From Pelagicoccus enzymogenes (GTDB lineage Bacteria; Verrucomicrobiota; Verrucomicrobiia; Opitutales; Opitutaceae): a stretch of DNA of 64,000 bases. Position 1 is the first letter of the stretch. Every line of letters begins with the position of its first letter. The notes beneath the pieces were generated by a model. It had not been told where the DNA came from. It worked only from the letters and a program-made list of their open reading frames with translations, and did no database searches. Made by a program: the position numbers and the translations under genes. The DNA lies in contig NZ_JACYFG010000006.1 in assembly GCF_014803405.1 (NCBI RefSeq), positions 131,501 to 195,500 on the forward strand. Direction: 5' to 3'. This document shows positions 17,201 through 25,964 of this stretch, piece by piece.

Positions 17201-20200
17201 GCAATTTCCCCGGCCGCTTCGGACGTCATGAACACGAGGGCCGAGCTTTCATCAGATTCGTTGCCTTCAACATCGACCGCTGAAACGCTTACTGAGTATT
17301 CTGTTTCTGGAGACAGTCCTGATAGCGTCGCTTCTGGGCTATTGACCATTTCTAGATACTCACCGTCAAGGTACACGCGATAGTGTGCAACGCCTGAACC
17401 TGCATCCGTAGATGGATCCCAAACGATCGTTGCTTCGTCCCCTGATACCTCCGTCGCAGATAGGTTTTCAGGAACACTCGGTGCTACCGTATCCAGATCG
17501 TCCGGTAGCGTTACGCCAAAATCGAACTCCCCGTACTTGATTCCATCCGCAGAGATCGGAAAATCGTCGCTGGTGAGGCCACTCGTTTCATAGAGCAGCG
17601 TCCAGGTTTCTCCGTCGACAGACCCCTCGCAATGGAAGGCGGTCGCACGCGACCAACCCGGCGATCCGATTCGAATGCCCGTCGGGTAAACAGGAGCATT
17701 CTTGAAGCGCAAGGTGAACTCATTGCCACTTCGATAGTAGTTCGAAGTGCTACCATCTTCGTCTAGGGCAGCCATGAGCAAGCTCAAGCTGTTTCCCGTC
17801 GTGGTCAGAACCTCGACATTGGGATCCCCCGTCAGACTAGAGAGAGCATTTGCGGGAAGCAAGTTGTCACCCGACAACCACTTCAGCTCGCGCAAATGCA
17901 TAGCCCCATCGTCGCCTGAAGTGCCGTCTAGCCAGAAGCGTAGATAGTTGTAGGCCTTCGCCTGATTGGAATTCGCTTCGACCAGACTTCCAAACACCGC
18001 GATGTCATCTCCGTCATTGAAGCCAATCCCCTTGCTTGTATAGGCAACTCCATCGTAGCCGAATATTCTGAAGGTGACTGTACCCTCCACAGACTGCAGG
18101 GCAGCTTCAGTCGTAGTGGAAACTGAGAAAGGATTTCCTAGCATTCCTCCCAGAGTTTGCGGAGTCACACCGGAATTTCCTCCCAGCGAAATTCCTGCTG
18201 TTTCGAAGCCATCAAGGCTATACTGGATCTCAATCGAAAAATTCTCTGGATCAGTGCCGTTATTTTGAGCGTAAGCTGAGTAGAATACTTGATCGATCTT
18301 CAACGCGTATCCGTTCTCTGGCGACACTGAGAACTCGTAGTACTCTCCGTTCGCGATAGCTACCTCCAAAGTCGGATCATCGAATCGAGTACCGGTCGTG
18401 TTGAAACCGCCCGTCTCGCCACCGTATGTATTACCTCCACTCGCTCCCGGACCGCGGGTGAGATAGCTCACAGTTACGTTGAGATTCTCCGTGGTAGCTG
18501 CAGCGCTGGCCTCGCCACCACTATACCCCACAAAGTCAAACGCTGCAATCACAGCCGAATCGCCAGGAACGGCGGGTGTTTCGATTGCGACTGGACCCGC
18601 GAAGGAGGATGCATCCGATCCTGCTACTGCACGAACGCGAACCGCGTACTCAGTACTGGCAGAGAGGCCAGTGATTAATATTTCGCTGGAGTCTGCGGCC
18701 AAAGTTTCGACCTGCGGATAGGTGGCTCCGCCATCCGTAGATACTTGAACTTCGTAAGCCGTCTCGCCGTCAGCATTATCCTGCCAAGTTGCAGCGATCC
18801 GATCAAAAGCAGGTGCGGAAATTGCTAGATCGCTGGGAGCCGCCAAAGTGACACCTCCACCGCCAGACCCTCCAGCTGAGCGAACCGTTCCAAAGACAAA
18901 CAAATCTTCGCCCGCGTCGAAACCAATACCCTTGGCCGTGTAGCCAGCACCCTTGTACCCGTAGAGTCGGAAGGTTACCGTCTCAGATACCCCTTGCAAG
19001 GCCGCTTCGCTCTCGGTCGAGAGGGTAAACGGATTGCCGAGCATACCTCCGATCGTTTGAGCGGTCACGCCGTTATTACCGCCCAGCGACACGCCGTCGG
19101 TCGCGAAACCATCAAGACTGTACTGAACTTCTATGGAGAAATTCTCAGGACTCGTCCCATTGTTTTGGGCGTAGGCCGAATAGAACACTTCCTCTATATC
19201 GAACACGTATCCACTATCTGGTGTAACCGAAAACTCGAAGTAATCATCGATCGCAATCGCCCCTGCTATATCCGCAGCATCGAATCGAGGGCCAGAGGTA
19301 TTGAAGCCTCCAAGCTCTCCCTGATAGGTCGAACCACTGCCGGCCGTACCCGCACCGCGAACCAAATCGCTCACTTCAGAATTATCAGCGATCGTTGACG
19401 CGCTCGCTGTGGCCTCATTTCCCGAATAGGTAGCGAAATCGAATCCTGCTATCACCTCAGGCACCGCAGGGTTCAACTCCGTGATCGTACCACGAATCGC
19501 CAAGTCATCTCCAGCGTCAAAACCGATCCCCTTGGAAGTGTAGCCTGCTCCCTTGTATCCATAGATTCGGAACGTCACTGGGGCCGTCAATCCCTGCAGA
19601 GCAGCTTCCCCTGCCGTTTGTAGTGAAAAGGGATTTCCGAGCAGCCCTCCAATAGTCTGAGCAACCACACCCGAATTACCGCCTAGCGAAGTGCCAGCCG
19701 TGGCGAACCCGTCGAGGCTGTACTCTACCTCAATCGAAAAGTCGCCTGGGTTTGTACCATTAGCCTGGGCAAAAGCTGAGTAGAAAAACTCTTCAATATC
19801 CAACGTGTATCCGTCTAATGGCGACACCGTAAACTCAAAGTAATTGTCGGCAGAAATCGCTTCCTGCAAGGTCGCCTTAGTGAAGCTCGTTGCGGCGGTA
19901 TTAAATCCTCCCAATTCGTTTCCGTAATTGGTTCTCCCAGCAGCACCAGCTCCGCGTGTCAGATCCGTAACAGTAGCGCCGCTGTTAACCGTCGTCGCCG
20001 TCGCTGTATCTTCAGTGCCTGCGTAGGTCGCAAAATCAAACCCAGCAATTACGTCGAGCTCAGGAAGTGGAGGTAGCGTGGTCGTTCCGGCTGCGCCTGA
20101 AAATCCGGATACAAAGCTACCGTTCACCGCGCGGACACGGTAGTAGTAGATCGTCTCTGGCGTCAGTCCGGTATGCGAATAGCTCGTCACGTTCGGTCCA

Positions 20201-22743
20201 ACGTCGATGCTCTGCAAATAGTTCTGTCCGCCATCACCGGAAATTTGGATTTCGTACCCGGTTTCGTTGTCCGCATTGTCCGTCCATGATAGGTCAATTA
20301 CCGTCGCAGAAACAGCGTTGACTGCGAGATCGGTGGGAGATGCCGGGATGTCAGGGTTTTCGTCAATGACCACGGAGAATGTCGCCCTTGCTTCGTCCCC
20401 TGCTCCAGAATTGGTGTCGGAATCCGTCACCACGACTTCGAAACTGTAGTTACCAGCCACTTGAGGAGTTCCGGAGAAGAGGCCGTTATTGAAGCTTAAG
20501 CCTGAAGGCAGATCACCGGGATTGGTGACACTCCAATTCAACGCTCCATTTCCACCTGTCACTATAAAGTTGTCTTGGTAAGGGCTTCCCTCCTGACCAT
20601 CTGCTAGTGTAGTGGAAGTTTGGAACACAGGAGCCGAATCATTAAAGGCGAGAATCTCAAACGGGAATAGAGCTTCATCATATTCGCCTCCTTCATCCGT
20701 CGCGCGAATCGTCGGAGAATAGACTCCTTCCGATCCTGGAGCAGGCGTACCTGAAATCAACCCAGTCACGGCATTAAGCGTGAGGCCGTCTGGCAGACTG
20801 CCACTTTCCACAGTCCAATCGATCGGAGGTACACCGCCAAAGGTCTGCAGCTGGGACGCGTATTCAGTATTCACTGCCCCATCGGGGATGCTTGCGGAGA
20901 TAAGCTGGATACTAACGTCCCCTGCTATCTCAAGCAGAGCTTGGTACTTGGGAGCGGTCGGATCCGCCACGTCTTCAGTAGCCCCCCATGACCCATGACG
21001 GCTGGCGCCACCAGCGACGACGAAGTAAGCGAACTCTTTTCCTCCGAGCTCAAACCAGTTGTCGATCATATCGCGCTTCACCGCGTCTTTCATGCCCGGC
21101 AAGCGGTTCATCAGGATACGGTTTTGCACATTGGTCGTCGAACCACCGCCCGTATCCGGTCCGCCCTCGTAAACCATGGGAGCAACGCCCCAATCATTGA
21201 GGCACTTGTCGATAAACGTCGAACGCATTCCCGCAGCGCTGGAATCGCTGTTGCCGACCAACACTGCCAAAAGTTCCTCCGGCGTAGCCGTATCGGAGGC
21301 ACCGCTGTCGTTCATGTAGGGAGCGATCGCAAAGGCATAAAAATAGTCGCTAACGGGACCGTAGGTTGCCTCCATCCAGTTAACGGCTGATTGCCATTGG
21401 TTCGGCAAATCGAAATTAATAGCACTCGCCCAGTGAGCATGAATCGGGCGTACCTTGTCCAACAAGACGTCCGTACCATACTTTTCAGACAATACCTCGG
21501 AGAATATTTGCCCAAAATCGTAAGCCCGCTTGATATGGCGACGACGCGCCATGTGCTCTTCATTGGTCGTTCCCCAATCAAAACCATTATTAGCCGCTTC
21601 GACCGCAGCGAGTTTGTTATATACGTATTGGCTGAAGCCAAAGTTCCAAACCTCGTTCGAATGCTCGAGGTAAACGTTGAGGCTTGGGTCTAGCGGTTCT
21701 GTCGTCTGCACACCTTGAGCTAGCATAGCCTCGCTAAACGGCCCGCTAACGTCTGCATCCCCCATATCCACGCCGTATGCGACCAAGATCGCCAACTTCT
21801 TCACGTAGTCGAGTTCTGCATGCACGGGGATATTCAACCAAAGGTCCGCCCCTACTTCGTTAGCGATTTCGATATCATACTCCCAGGCGACTACCGGCTG
21901 CTTGAGACCACGGTTCTCAAGCACTTGCGAAGGGCTATCCTTCGTTACGCGATCTTGCCACAAGGTAACGTTATTTGGATACGGATCACCCTGAAACGGA
22001 TTCGAATTATTCGTGTGCTGCACATCCATAAAACGAAGAGCAGCAAATGGTTTCAAAGCATTGAGAAACTCATCGGTAAAGGTTTGATCCGGGCGATCAT
22101 GGTAGCCAGGACGAATTACCTTCAAGTCTGTTATCCCGGCACCGGATGAGCTCTCTGGATTAACCGTATTCGTAAACTGAATCGCAGCTAGACCGGAGTT
22201 GTCATTCGGGTCGTTTGCAATCACTTCACCCTGGCTAAATATATACAAATCCAGAGTCGTGGTGTTGCTCTCTGCGTCATAGGTTTGATTCGTAATTGAA
22301 AAGTACGAATCGCCCGCAAACGAAGAAACGGTCGCATCACCCTTAAATGAAACCTTATAAATTCCGCTCACGTCTATCTGCTTCCGTTCGGGATCGTCGT
22401 ATGGCGGATTGAACCACCCGCCCCAGAGACGCCAATCGAATAGGATCATGCGAAAATCGGTCGTCGGCCAGCCACGTTCATCGCGCATTGTGTCCCAATC
22501 GAGCGGGTCTCCGTTCGGCTGAGCCCAGCGATTCGACGTTTTTACGACATCGACGAATGCCCTCATTGGACCGCTGCCGATCCCGCCGATATTCGCTGTT
22601 GTCAGTTCGGGATAAGTATCCTCTTGAGCAAATATTACACTCGGAATCAAGCTTCCAAGCATCATAAAGATTATTGAAAAAATCAGGCCTCTCCCCTTGG
22701 GGTGTAGACATGCGGGTGCGCTCGTAGACATAGCTTTTCTCAT
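14230..22743 (-). CDS. Giant secreted two-headed glycosidase-like protein with dockerin
   Basis: 2837 aa. Signal peptide about 1-39 (start may instead be the ATG at 22729-22731, which has GAGAAAAGCT before it). Order by eye: clan GH-A-like catalytic domain 1 (about 45-600; acid/base candidate Glu364 in EHSNEVWNFGF, nucleophile candidate Glu526 in VYEGGPDTGG); two putative-Ig domains (610-793); FN3 (798-890); two ~190-aa repeat modules (895-1286); FN3 (1298-1390); third repeat module (1394-1589); two discoidin-like segments (1594-1745, 1845-2000), each followed by FN3; catalytic domain 2 (2101-2478; Glu2249 in EYSNEAWAGFG, Glu2399 in ITYEGGQ); Ig (2484-2565); CBM9-like (2571-2768); dockerin (2778-2837) with two calcium loops, DLSGDGVIDSQD and DYDNDGTITRSD. 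Substrate unknown; no CAZy family can be named. It precedes the cohesin-like gene. Confidence 0.8.
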   Translation of the reverse strand: MRKAMSTSAPACLHPKGRGLIFSIIFMMLGSLIPSVIFAQEDTYPELTTANIGGIGSGPMRAFVDVVKTSNRWAQPNGDPLDWDTMRDERGWPTTDFRMILFDWRLWGGWFNPPYDDPERKQIDVSGIYKVSFKGDATVSSFAGDSYFSITNQTYDAESNTTTLDLYIFSQGEVIANDPNDNSGLAAIQFTNTVNPESSSGAGITDLKVIRPGYHDRPDQTFTDEFLNALKPFAALRFMDVQHTNNSNPFQGDPYPNNVTLWQDRVTKDSPSQVLENRGLKQPVVAWEYDIEIANEVGADLWLNIPVHAELDYVKKLAILVAYGVDMGDADVSGPFSEAMLAQGVQTTEPLDPSLNVYLEHSNEVWNFGFSQYVYNKLAAVEAANNGFDWGTTNEEHMARRRHIKRAYDFGQIFSEVLSEKYGTDVLLDKVRPIHAHWASAINFDLPNQWQSAVNWMEATYGPVSDYFYAFAIAPYMNDSGASDTATPEELLAVLVGNSDSSAAGMRSTFIDKCLNDWGVAPMVYEGGPDTGGGSTTNVQNRILMNRLPGMKDAVKRDMIDNWFELGGKEFAYFVVAGGASRHGSWGATEDVADPTAPKYQALLEIAGDVSIQLISASIPDGAVNTEYASQLQTFGGVPPIDWTVESGSLPDGLTLNAVTGLISGTPAPGSEGVYSPTIRATDEGGEYDEALFPFEILAFNDSAPVFQTSTTLADGQEGSPYQDNFIVTGGNGALNWSVTNPGDLPSGLSFNNGLFSGTPQVAGNYSFEVVVTDSDTNSGAGDEARATFSVVIDENPDIPASPTDLAVNAVSATVIDLSWTDNADNETGYEIQISGDGGQNYLQSIDVGPNVTSYSHTGLTPETIYYYRVRAVNGSFVSGFSGAAGTTTLPPLPELDVIAGFDFATYAGTEDTATATTVNSGATVTDLTRGAGAAGRTNYGNELGGFNTAATSFTKATLQEAISADNYFEFTVSPLDGYTLDIEEFFYSAFAQANGTNPGDFSIEVEYSLDGFATAGTSLGGNSGVVAQTIGGLLGNPFSLQTAGEAALQGLTAPVTFRIYGYKGAGYTSKGIGFDAGDDLAIRGTITELNPAVPEVIAGFDFATYSGNEATASASTIADNSEVSDLVRGAGTAGSGSTYQGELGGFNTSGPRFDAADIAGAIAIDDYFEFSVTPDSGYVFDIEEVFYSAYAQNNGTSPENFSIEVQYSLDGFATDGVSLGGNNGVTAQTIGGMLGNPFTLSTESEAALQGVSETVTFRLYGYKGAGYTAKGIGFDAGEDLFVFGTVRSAGGSGGGGVTLAAPSDLAISAPAFDRIAATWQDNADGETAYEVQVSTDGGATYPQVETLAADSSEILITGLSASTEYAVRVRAVAGSDASSFAGPVAIETPAVPGDSAVIAAFDFVGYSGGEASAAATTENLNVTVSYLTRGPGASGGNTYGGETGGFNTTGTRFDDPTLEVAIANGEYYEFSVSPENGYALKIDQVFYSAYAQNNGTDPENFSIEIQYSLDGFETAGISLGGNSGVTPQTLGGMLGNPFSVSTTTEAALQSVEGTVTFRIFGYDGVAYTSKGIGFNDGDDIAVFGSLVEANSNQAKAYNYLRFWLDGTSGDDGAMHLRELKWLSGDNLLPANALSSLTGDPNVEVLTTTGNSLSLLMAALDEDGSTSNYYRSGNEFTLRFKNAPVYPTGIRIGSPGWSRATAFHCEGSVDGETWTLLYETSGLTSDDFPISADGIKYGEFDFGVTLPDDLDTVAPSVPENLSATEVSGDEATIVWDPSTDAGSGVAHYRVYLDGEYLEMVNSPEATLSGLSPETEYSVSVSAVDVEGNESDESSALVFMTSEAAGEIAQSYRYLRFWVDASSSDPNPMQLRELRWLFGDKEMPFSLITSSVGDDSVEISTSTGNVYAFDGPWKMFDGDTNSHWYVESGNEVTLDFKDTAVIPTGVRIASPSWSRVAAFRCEASNDGETWTELYEATELTGTDYPDSWGSVRSGDFDFGFTIPDTVDQSPPSVPEELAAVEVQDIEASLTWEPSVDAGVGVSSYRVFVEGEFWNATTEPELRLLGLSPNTTYDVTISALDVYGNESVPSAAFSVTTSERAQALDPMVLGIGVGSDLNGVWKSGVNFADEWANYETSNPFNPVFLDEIAHYEVIRFMDLNPTNNNWIVNWEDRRQPDDLEQRVIQNFTKENVRVLQGVAFEWMIKLCNLLEVDMWINVPHAASNDYVAQLANLIRDNLDPNLQVMVEYSNEAWAGFGSEIYTQEQGYALGLEQGDFPRYGWFGDNEYARFRFYVMRSLELHEIFDASFGEESHRVYKVLSGWSNFPDLSRVHRDALSDPLINPNGREIDGYALAPYFNFTSSGDDEAMLADFYARLEGVKATARDHYEVWSAEDIPMITYEGGQHITTAGEAASRNPLMYNAYMAYLDALAPFYQEFTHFVHHGGYGRGMAWGSKEYVGQSELLAFKYRALKDWWLLNASLPEAEAPIIVSQPDDAIVGEGAGASFEVVAIGKAPFTYTWYRNGEVVSGAESPALQLSNLSIENDGDEYYVVVSNSLGPVISDIATLSVTALSNKAEIKFAAESIAVDGLMDSAWSDANEYPISRVNRGTVDGAADLDGSYRVLWDAAGLYFYVEVQDDILVYHTEGTTKSAHDFDSVEFYLDPDNAKTSSYQNDGQYVYNIVTGVGASAGNPTLEGVLAAGVEVEGGYNVEFFVPWSNYGVNPSAGDYIGFDLMIADNDIPDTEASEGKIAWWTDVNQSWSDPSYFGTGLLLAEEIEAVPGDLSGDGVIDSQDAVLARGAVGTTIGSPRFIESMDYDNDGTITRSDYSIWYRIARRSM
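17975..20057 (-). repeat. Three ~190-residue internal repeat modules in the giant protein
   Basis: Modules at about 19479-20057, 18880-19462 and 17975-18560. Each starts with (V)IAxFDF, contains GGFNT, FYSAxAQxNGT, IExxYSLDGF, SLGGNxGV, GNPF and ends with YTxKGIGFxxGxD. Copies 1 and 2 are adjacent; an FN3 domain separates copies 2 and 3. They look like beta-sandwich, carbohydrate-binding-type modules. DNA similarity between copies is visible, so fairly recent duplication is likely. Confidence 0.8.
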
Positions 22744-22869
22744 AGCAATTTCAGATAGAGGGGCCTAGAGACGGCGGAACAATTCTCCACTCGCCACTTA
22801 ATCAGGGTTCTATAAATACTTGCTAAAAGTGATTAGCCAAAGCGGGCGAACACACTATTTGTTATAGCA

Positions 22870-22881
22870 TAAATCCGTTTA
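22870..22881. promoter_or_regulatory. Shared LacI-like operator, perfect match
   Basis: TAAATCCGTTTA (perfect to TWAATYCGTTWA), 127 bp upstream of the giant glycosidase start. Its flanks GCA/T are shared with the copy at 59721. Confidence 0.6.
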
Positions 22882-22919
22882 TAACTTTAATTATATACCC
22901 AGTGAAAAGCTTGGAAATT

Positions 22920-22958
22920 TTTGCCCTAGCAAAATAGTCCAGATACGACTAGGGCAAA
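22920..22958 (-). terminator. Hairpin terminating the GH78 gene
   Basis: On the minus strand TTTGCCCTAG pairs with CTAGGGCAAA (10 bp, 19-nt loop) starting 21 nt after the GH78 stop, then AATTT. It separates the GH78 gene from the operator and promoter region of the giant protein. Confidence 0.55.
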
Positions 22959-22978
22959 GCTCGAATCTCAACAAAAAC

Positions 22979-25711
22979 TCAAGGCAAAGTCCGCCTCACG
23001 CGAACTCCATCGGGCGCTTCAATCTCGACCTTGAGACTGCGATCAGCTTCACGAGTCCACGCTACTATGATAAGTCCCAGGCGATGTGGCAAAGAACCCT
23101 CAGCCTGATCAATTCCCTCGATTCGTTGCGGATCAAGAATCCAATGATCTGGATCACCCGCAAACTCCTGCCTTAAACCGAGCACCCACTTGGTGTACCA
23201 AACTGCTGGATACCCGCTCCATCCGTGACAGCGACTCCCCATTCCATCCTTAAATCGATAGAAACATTCCGGAAGGGTTCCAAATCCATCCTCAACCAGT
23301 GGCCCCCAATGCTGTCGGATTAAACTAAGGGCACGCTCACCATAGCCGCGCTCGGCCATCTCTGAAAGCAGATAACGGAAAAAGTACAACTCGATGTGCC
23401 CAGCAAATCTGCCCTCATTCAGCCCTAGCTCCAAGTTCCCCTCCAGAAATTCGAAAAGGTAACCTTGAACGCTCTCAACCTGACTTGCCGATCCTATCTT
23501 CAAGGACCATGCCAGCAGATTCGCATGGGCTGCAGGACTGTTCGAAAAGGTACTCTTTTTTTCGATACAAGCCGCAAAACGTCCTTCCGCGGCAATCCAA
23601 AGGGCGTCTGCAAACGCTTCCCTCACCTTCAAAGCCTCACCCTGAAAAGCTTCCGCTTCGTCGGTGCGACCGAGCTCGAGAGCTAGAGCAGCCGACTTTT
23701 CGAGGGCGAGAATCCGTAATGCGTTCAAAACCGCATTCGCATCTCCCTGCCGATCTTCGAGTCGCACCCCCCAATCTATAAACAGCTTCATTCCCTCGGC
23801 TCCCCAAAGTCCCGTAGAACCTGGCTGCCAAACCGAGCTGTCCCACAAACGCTGCAAGTTCGGCCACAGTTCCTCAACGATAGATTTATCGCCTGACATG
23901 GCCCAATGTTCCCAAAGGCCGAGCACCCAGATTAGCGAAAAGTCTTCGTGAGGCGTTCGATGATGGGCTGGCGCTACGCACGTAAACTGACCGTTCTCCA
24001 ATTGCGATTGAGCAAAGAGCTGCAGGCAACGACGGGCGATGCGCAGGTCCGCGTCGATGAGACCTTGCAGTAGCTGATTGACCGTGAAGTCGCCGATGTA
24101 AGCTCCCCTCTCTCGCCATGGAGAATCTGAATACACGTCTTCCGCGCTACCAATTACCGTTGCTAGCGACGCTTTCCATATCGCCTCGTCAACCGCACTA
24201 CCATCGGCAAAAGTACCCTTAGCGGCTTTGAGAGTCCGCGTCTCTACGACGTTAAGCGAATTCAATGTAGGTTTTTTCCCTGCACCAGCAGATGGATACA
24301 TCACCACTTGCAGAAAATGCCCGCCCCGAGGATTAAGACCGGTAATTTTCTGCAAACCGCCTCGCAACACATAGCGATCGACGGTATGGACAAAGGGGTT
24401 CGTACGATAGAGATCAATCATACCGTTGGGCTGCTGCCATTCGTCGTAGCCCACGTCGATTATCTGCCCCGGCTCGGCGTCCACTTCGAGCTCCACATGG
24501 CTAAGGACCTCCCTTCCAAAATCGAAGACCCAAACCGTTCCCCCATCCATTTTTGAATCGCCCCCAAACTCAAACTTGAGTTTTTGCCACGCCATAAGGC
24601 GGGCCGGAGTGAGTTTCCACGGGTCTCCGTCAGCGGTCATCCAATCCGCGTTCTCCACCGGCTGCCCCGCCACGATCCACTCCTTTTGCGATTGCTCATC
24701 CAGCAAAGGCGATACGCGTAGTCGATCTTGACAATCCGCGGTCGGAAATGCGGAAGCCCGCAATCCTCGCGGCAAGCGAAACATACAGTCCCAATAAACC
24801 GTATTGGGCAGATACTTCACAAACCCGCAAATACAGTTCCACCCCCTCTTGAGAGACACAGCGCTGACCATACGGAGTCCCGAACTCTCTTCGGTGTCAC
24901 TTCCAAAAACGTCACCACTAATCCAATACACTCCCCAGTGGTGCCAGAGATCGATGGTTTGCGACCGATCCGACTCTACCCAAAACTGAATCGCCAAACA
25001 CTTGTCTCCTTCGATGATCCGCGGAGGACCAAGATACGTATCAGGAAAATGGATCCCAAAGATTTCGCCTATGTCCGCTAGCGATTCCTGCAAAACAAGC
25101 GAATGCGGCTCCGCTCTCTCGAACGAGGGCCCAGGCACATTCCTCGGAGCAGGCTCGCCCCAAGCCACCTCTGCTTCTGGGAGCAAACGCGCCGGCTCCC
25201 ATCCATCGCCCAGGATTCCTGGCAGGTACCAGGCGTCCTCCGTGCAACGCGTGTCGCGAACCTCGACCGCATTGAGGGCGAAGGTGTAGAGAGCGGTGTC
25301 CTTCGCCCACCCGTCGAGGGCCCTCACTTTCCAGGAGCCCGGAGTGCTGAAGTCGATACTGCCACGCCCTCCCCATGCGATGAATCCATCGCGACCTTCA
25401 GGCATCGTTTGGAACGAAGAACAGCCGTAATGATGAACCTCTACCGCGATACAGTTCGGGCCAGAACCAAGAAACGGAGCCAAGTCTATGCTATCGAACA
25501 GGGGCGCCGATTGCACGAAGCGAGCGGGACCCGAGGACACAAAAGCCCCATTCACCCAAAGCCGGTAGCGAGTCTCCGCGAACAGGTGCAAACAAAGCTC
25601 TCCATCTTGCGAGCCATCGTATCCATCTAAATCTAAACGATAGAGCAGCACCTGGCTGCGGTGGGCTTCATCGACGGGCAAACCAACAAATCTGGCTCGT
25701 GGCGAAAACAT
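22979..25711 (-). CDS. GH78-type alpha-L-rhamnosidase, cytoplasmic
   Basis: 910 aa without a signal peptide. N-terminal beta domains (about 20-330) include LHLFAETRYRLWVNGAFVSSGPARF, the usual GH78 carbohydrate-binding-like region. The (alpha/alpha)6 catalytic barrel begins near 500 and has the family motif DSPWRERGAYIGD (529-541), which carries acidic catalytic residues, and later SRCHGWSGYPAVWYTKWVLG near the end of the barrel. Expected reaction is release of L-rhamnose from oligosaccharides or glycosides after import. It is divergent from an esterase gene, with an operator-like site between. A related protein lies at 44698-47577. Family assignment is good; true substrate may differ because the family is broad. 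Confidence 0.82.
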   Translation of the reverse strand: MFSPRARFVGLPVDEAHRSQVLLYRLDLDGYDGSQDGELCLHLFAETRYRLWVNGAFVSSGPARFVQSAPLFDSIDLAPFLGSGPNCIAVEVHHYGCSSFQTMPEGRDGFIAWGGRGSIDFSTPGSWKVRALDGWAKDTALYTFALNAVEVRDTRCTEDAWYLPGILGDGWEPARLLPEAEVAWGEPAPRNVPGPSFERAEPHSLVLQESLADIGEIFGIHFPDTYLGPPRIIEGDKCLAIQFWVESDRSQTIDLWHHWGVYWISGDVFGSDTEESSGLRMVSAVSLKRGWNCICGFVKYLPNTVYWDCMFRLPRGLRASAFPTADCQDRLRVSPLLDEQSQKEWIVAGQPVENADWMTADGDPWKLTPARLMAWQKLKFEFGGDSKMDGGTVWVFDFGREVLSHVELEVDAEPGQIIDVGYDEWQQPNGMIDLYRTNPFVHTVDRYVLRGGLQKITGLNPRGGHFLQVVMYPSAGAGKKPTLNSLNVVETRTLKAAKGTFADGSAVDEAIWKASLATVIGSAEDVYSDSPWRERGAYIGDFTVNQLLQGLIDADLRIARRCLQLFAQSQLENGQFTCVAPAHHRTPHEDFSLIWVLGLWEHWAMSGDKSIVEELWPNLQRLWDSSVWQPGSTGLWGAEGMKLFIDWGVRLEDRQGDANAVLNALRILALEKSAALALELGRTDEAEAFQGEALKVREAFADALWIAAEGRFAACIEKKSTFSNSPAAHANLLAWSLKIGSASQVESVQGYLFEFLEGNLELGLNEGRFAGHIELYFFRYLLSEMAERGYGERALSLIRQHWGPLVEDGFGTLPECFYRFKDGMGSRCHGWSGYPAVWYTKWVLGLRQEFAGDPDHWILDPQRIEGIDQAEGSLPHRLGLIIVAWTREADRSLKVEIEAPDGVRVRRTLP

Positions 25712-25857
25712 TCTGAACTAGCTGCTTGGGATAAGAGGGGGAACGAGCACTCCAAGTTTGGGCGACTCATACGTGAGACGAACAAAACGGTATAAGTGCG
25801 TCACTTACATCCCCTATCAAACCGTTAACCCTGACTACCCTAATCCGAGATTTGTCC

Positions 25858-25869
25858 TTAACGAATTAA
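25858..25869. promoter_or_regulatory. Shared LacI-like operator, perfect match
   Basis: TTAACGAATTAA, perfect to TWAACGRATTWA. It lies between divergent genes: 147 bp from the GH78 start and 95 bp upstream of the esterase ATG. Confidence 0.6.
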
Positions 25870-25964
25870 CCTCGAAACGTCGTGACAGCCGCCTTCCCTT
25901 CGCGAGCTTACGTATTCTTTCAGCCAATCTCCTATTCCCATTTTTTCACGGCCAACTCCTGAAG

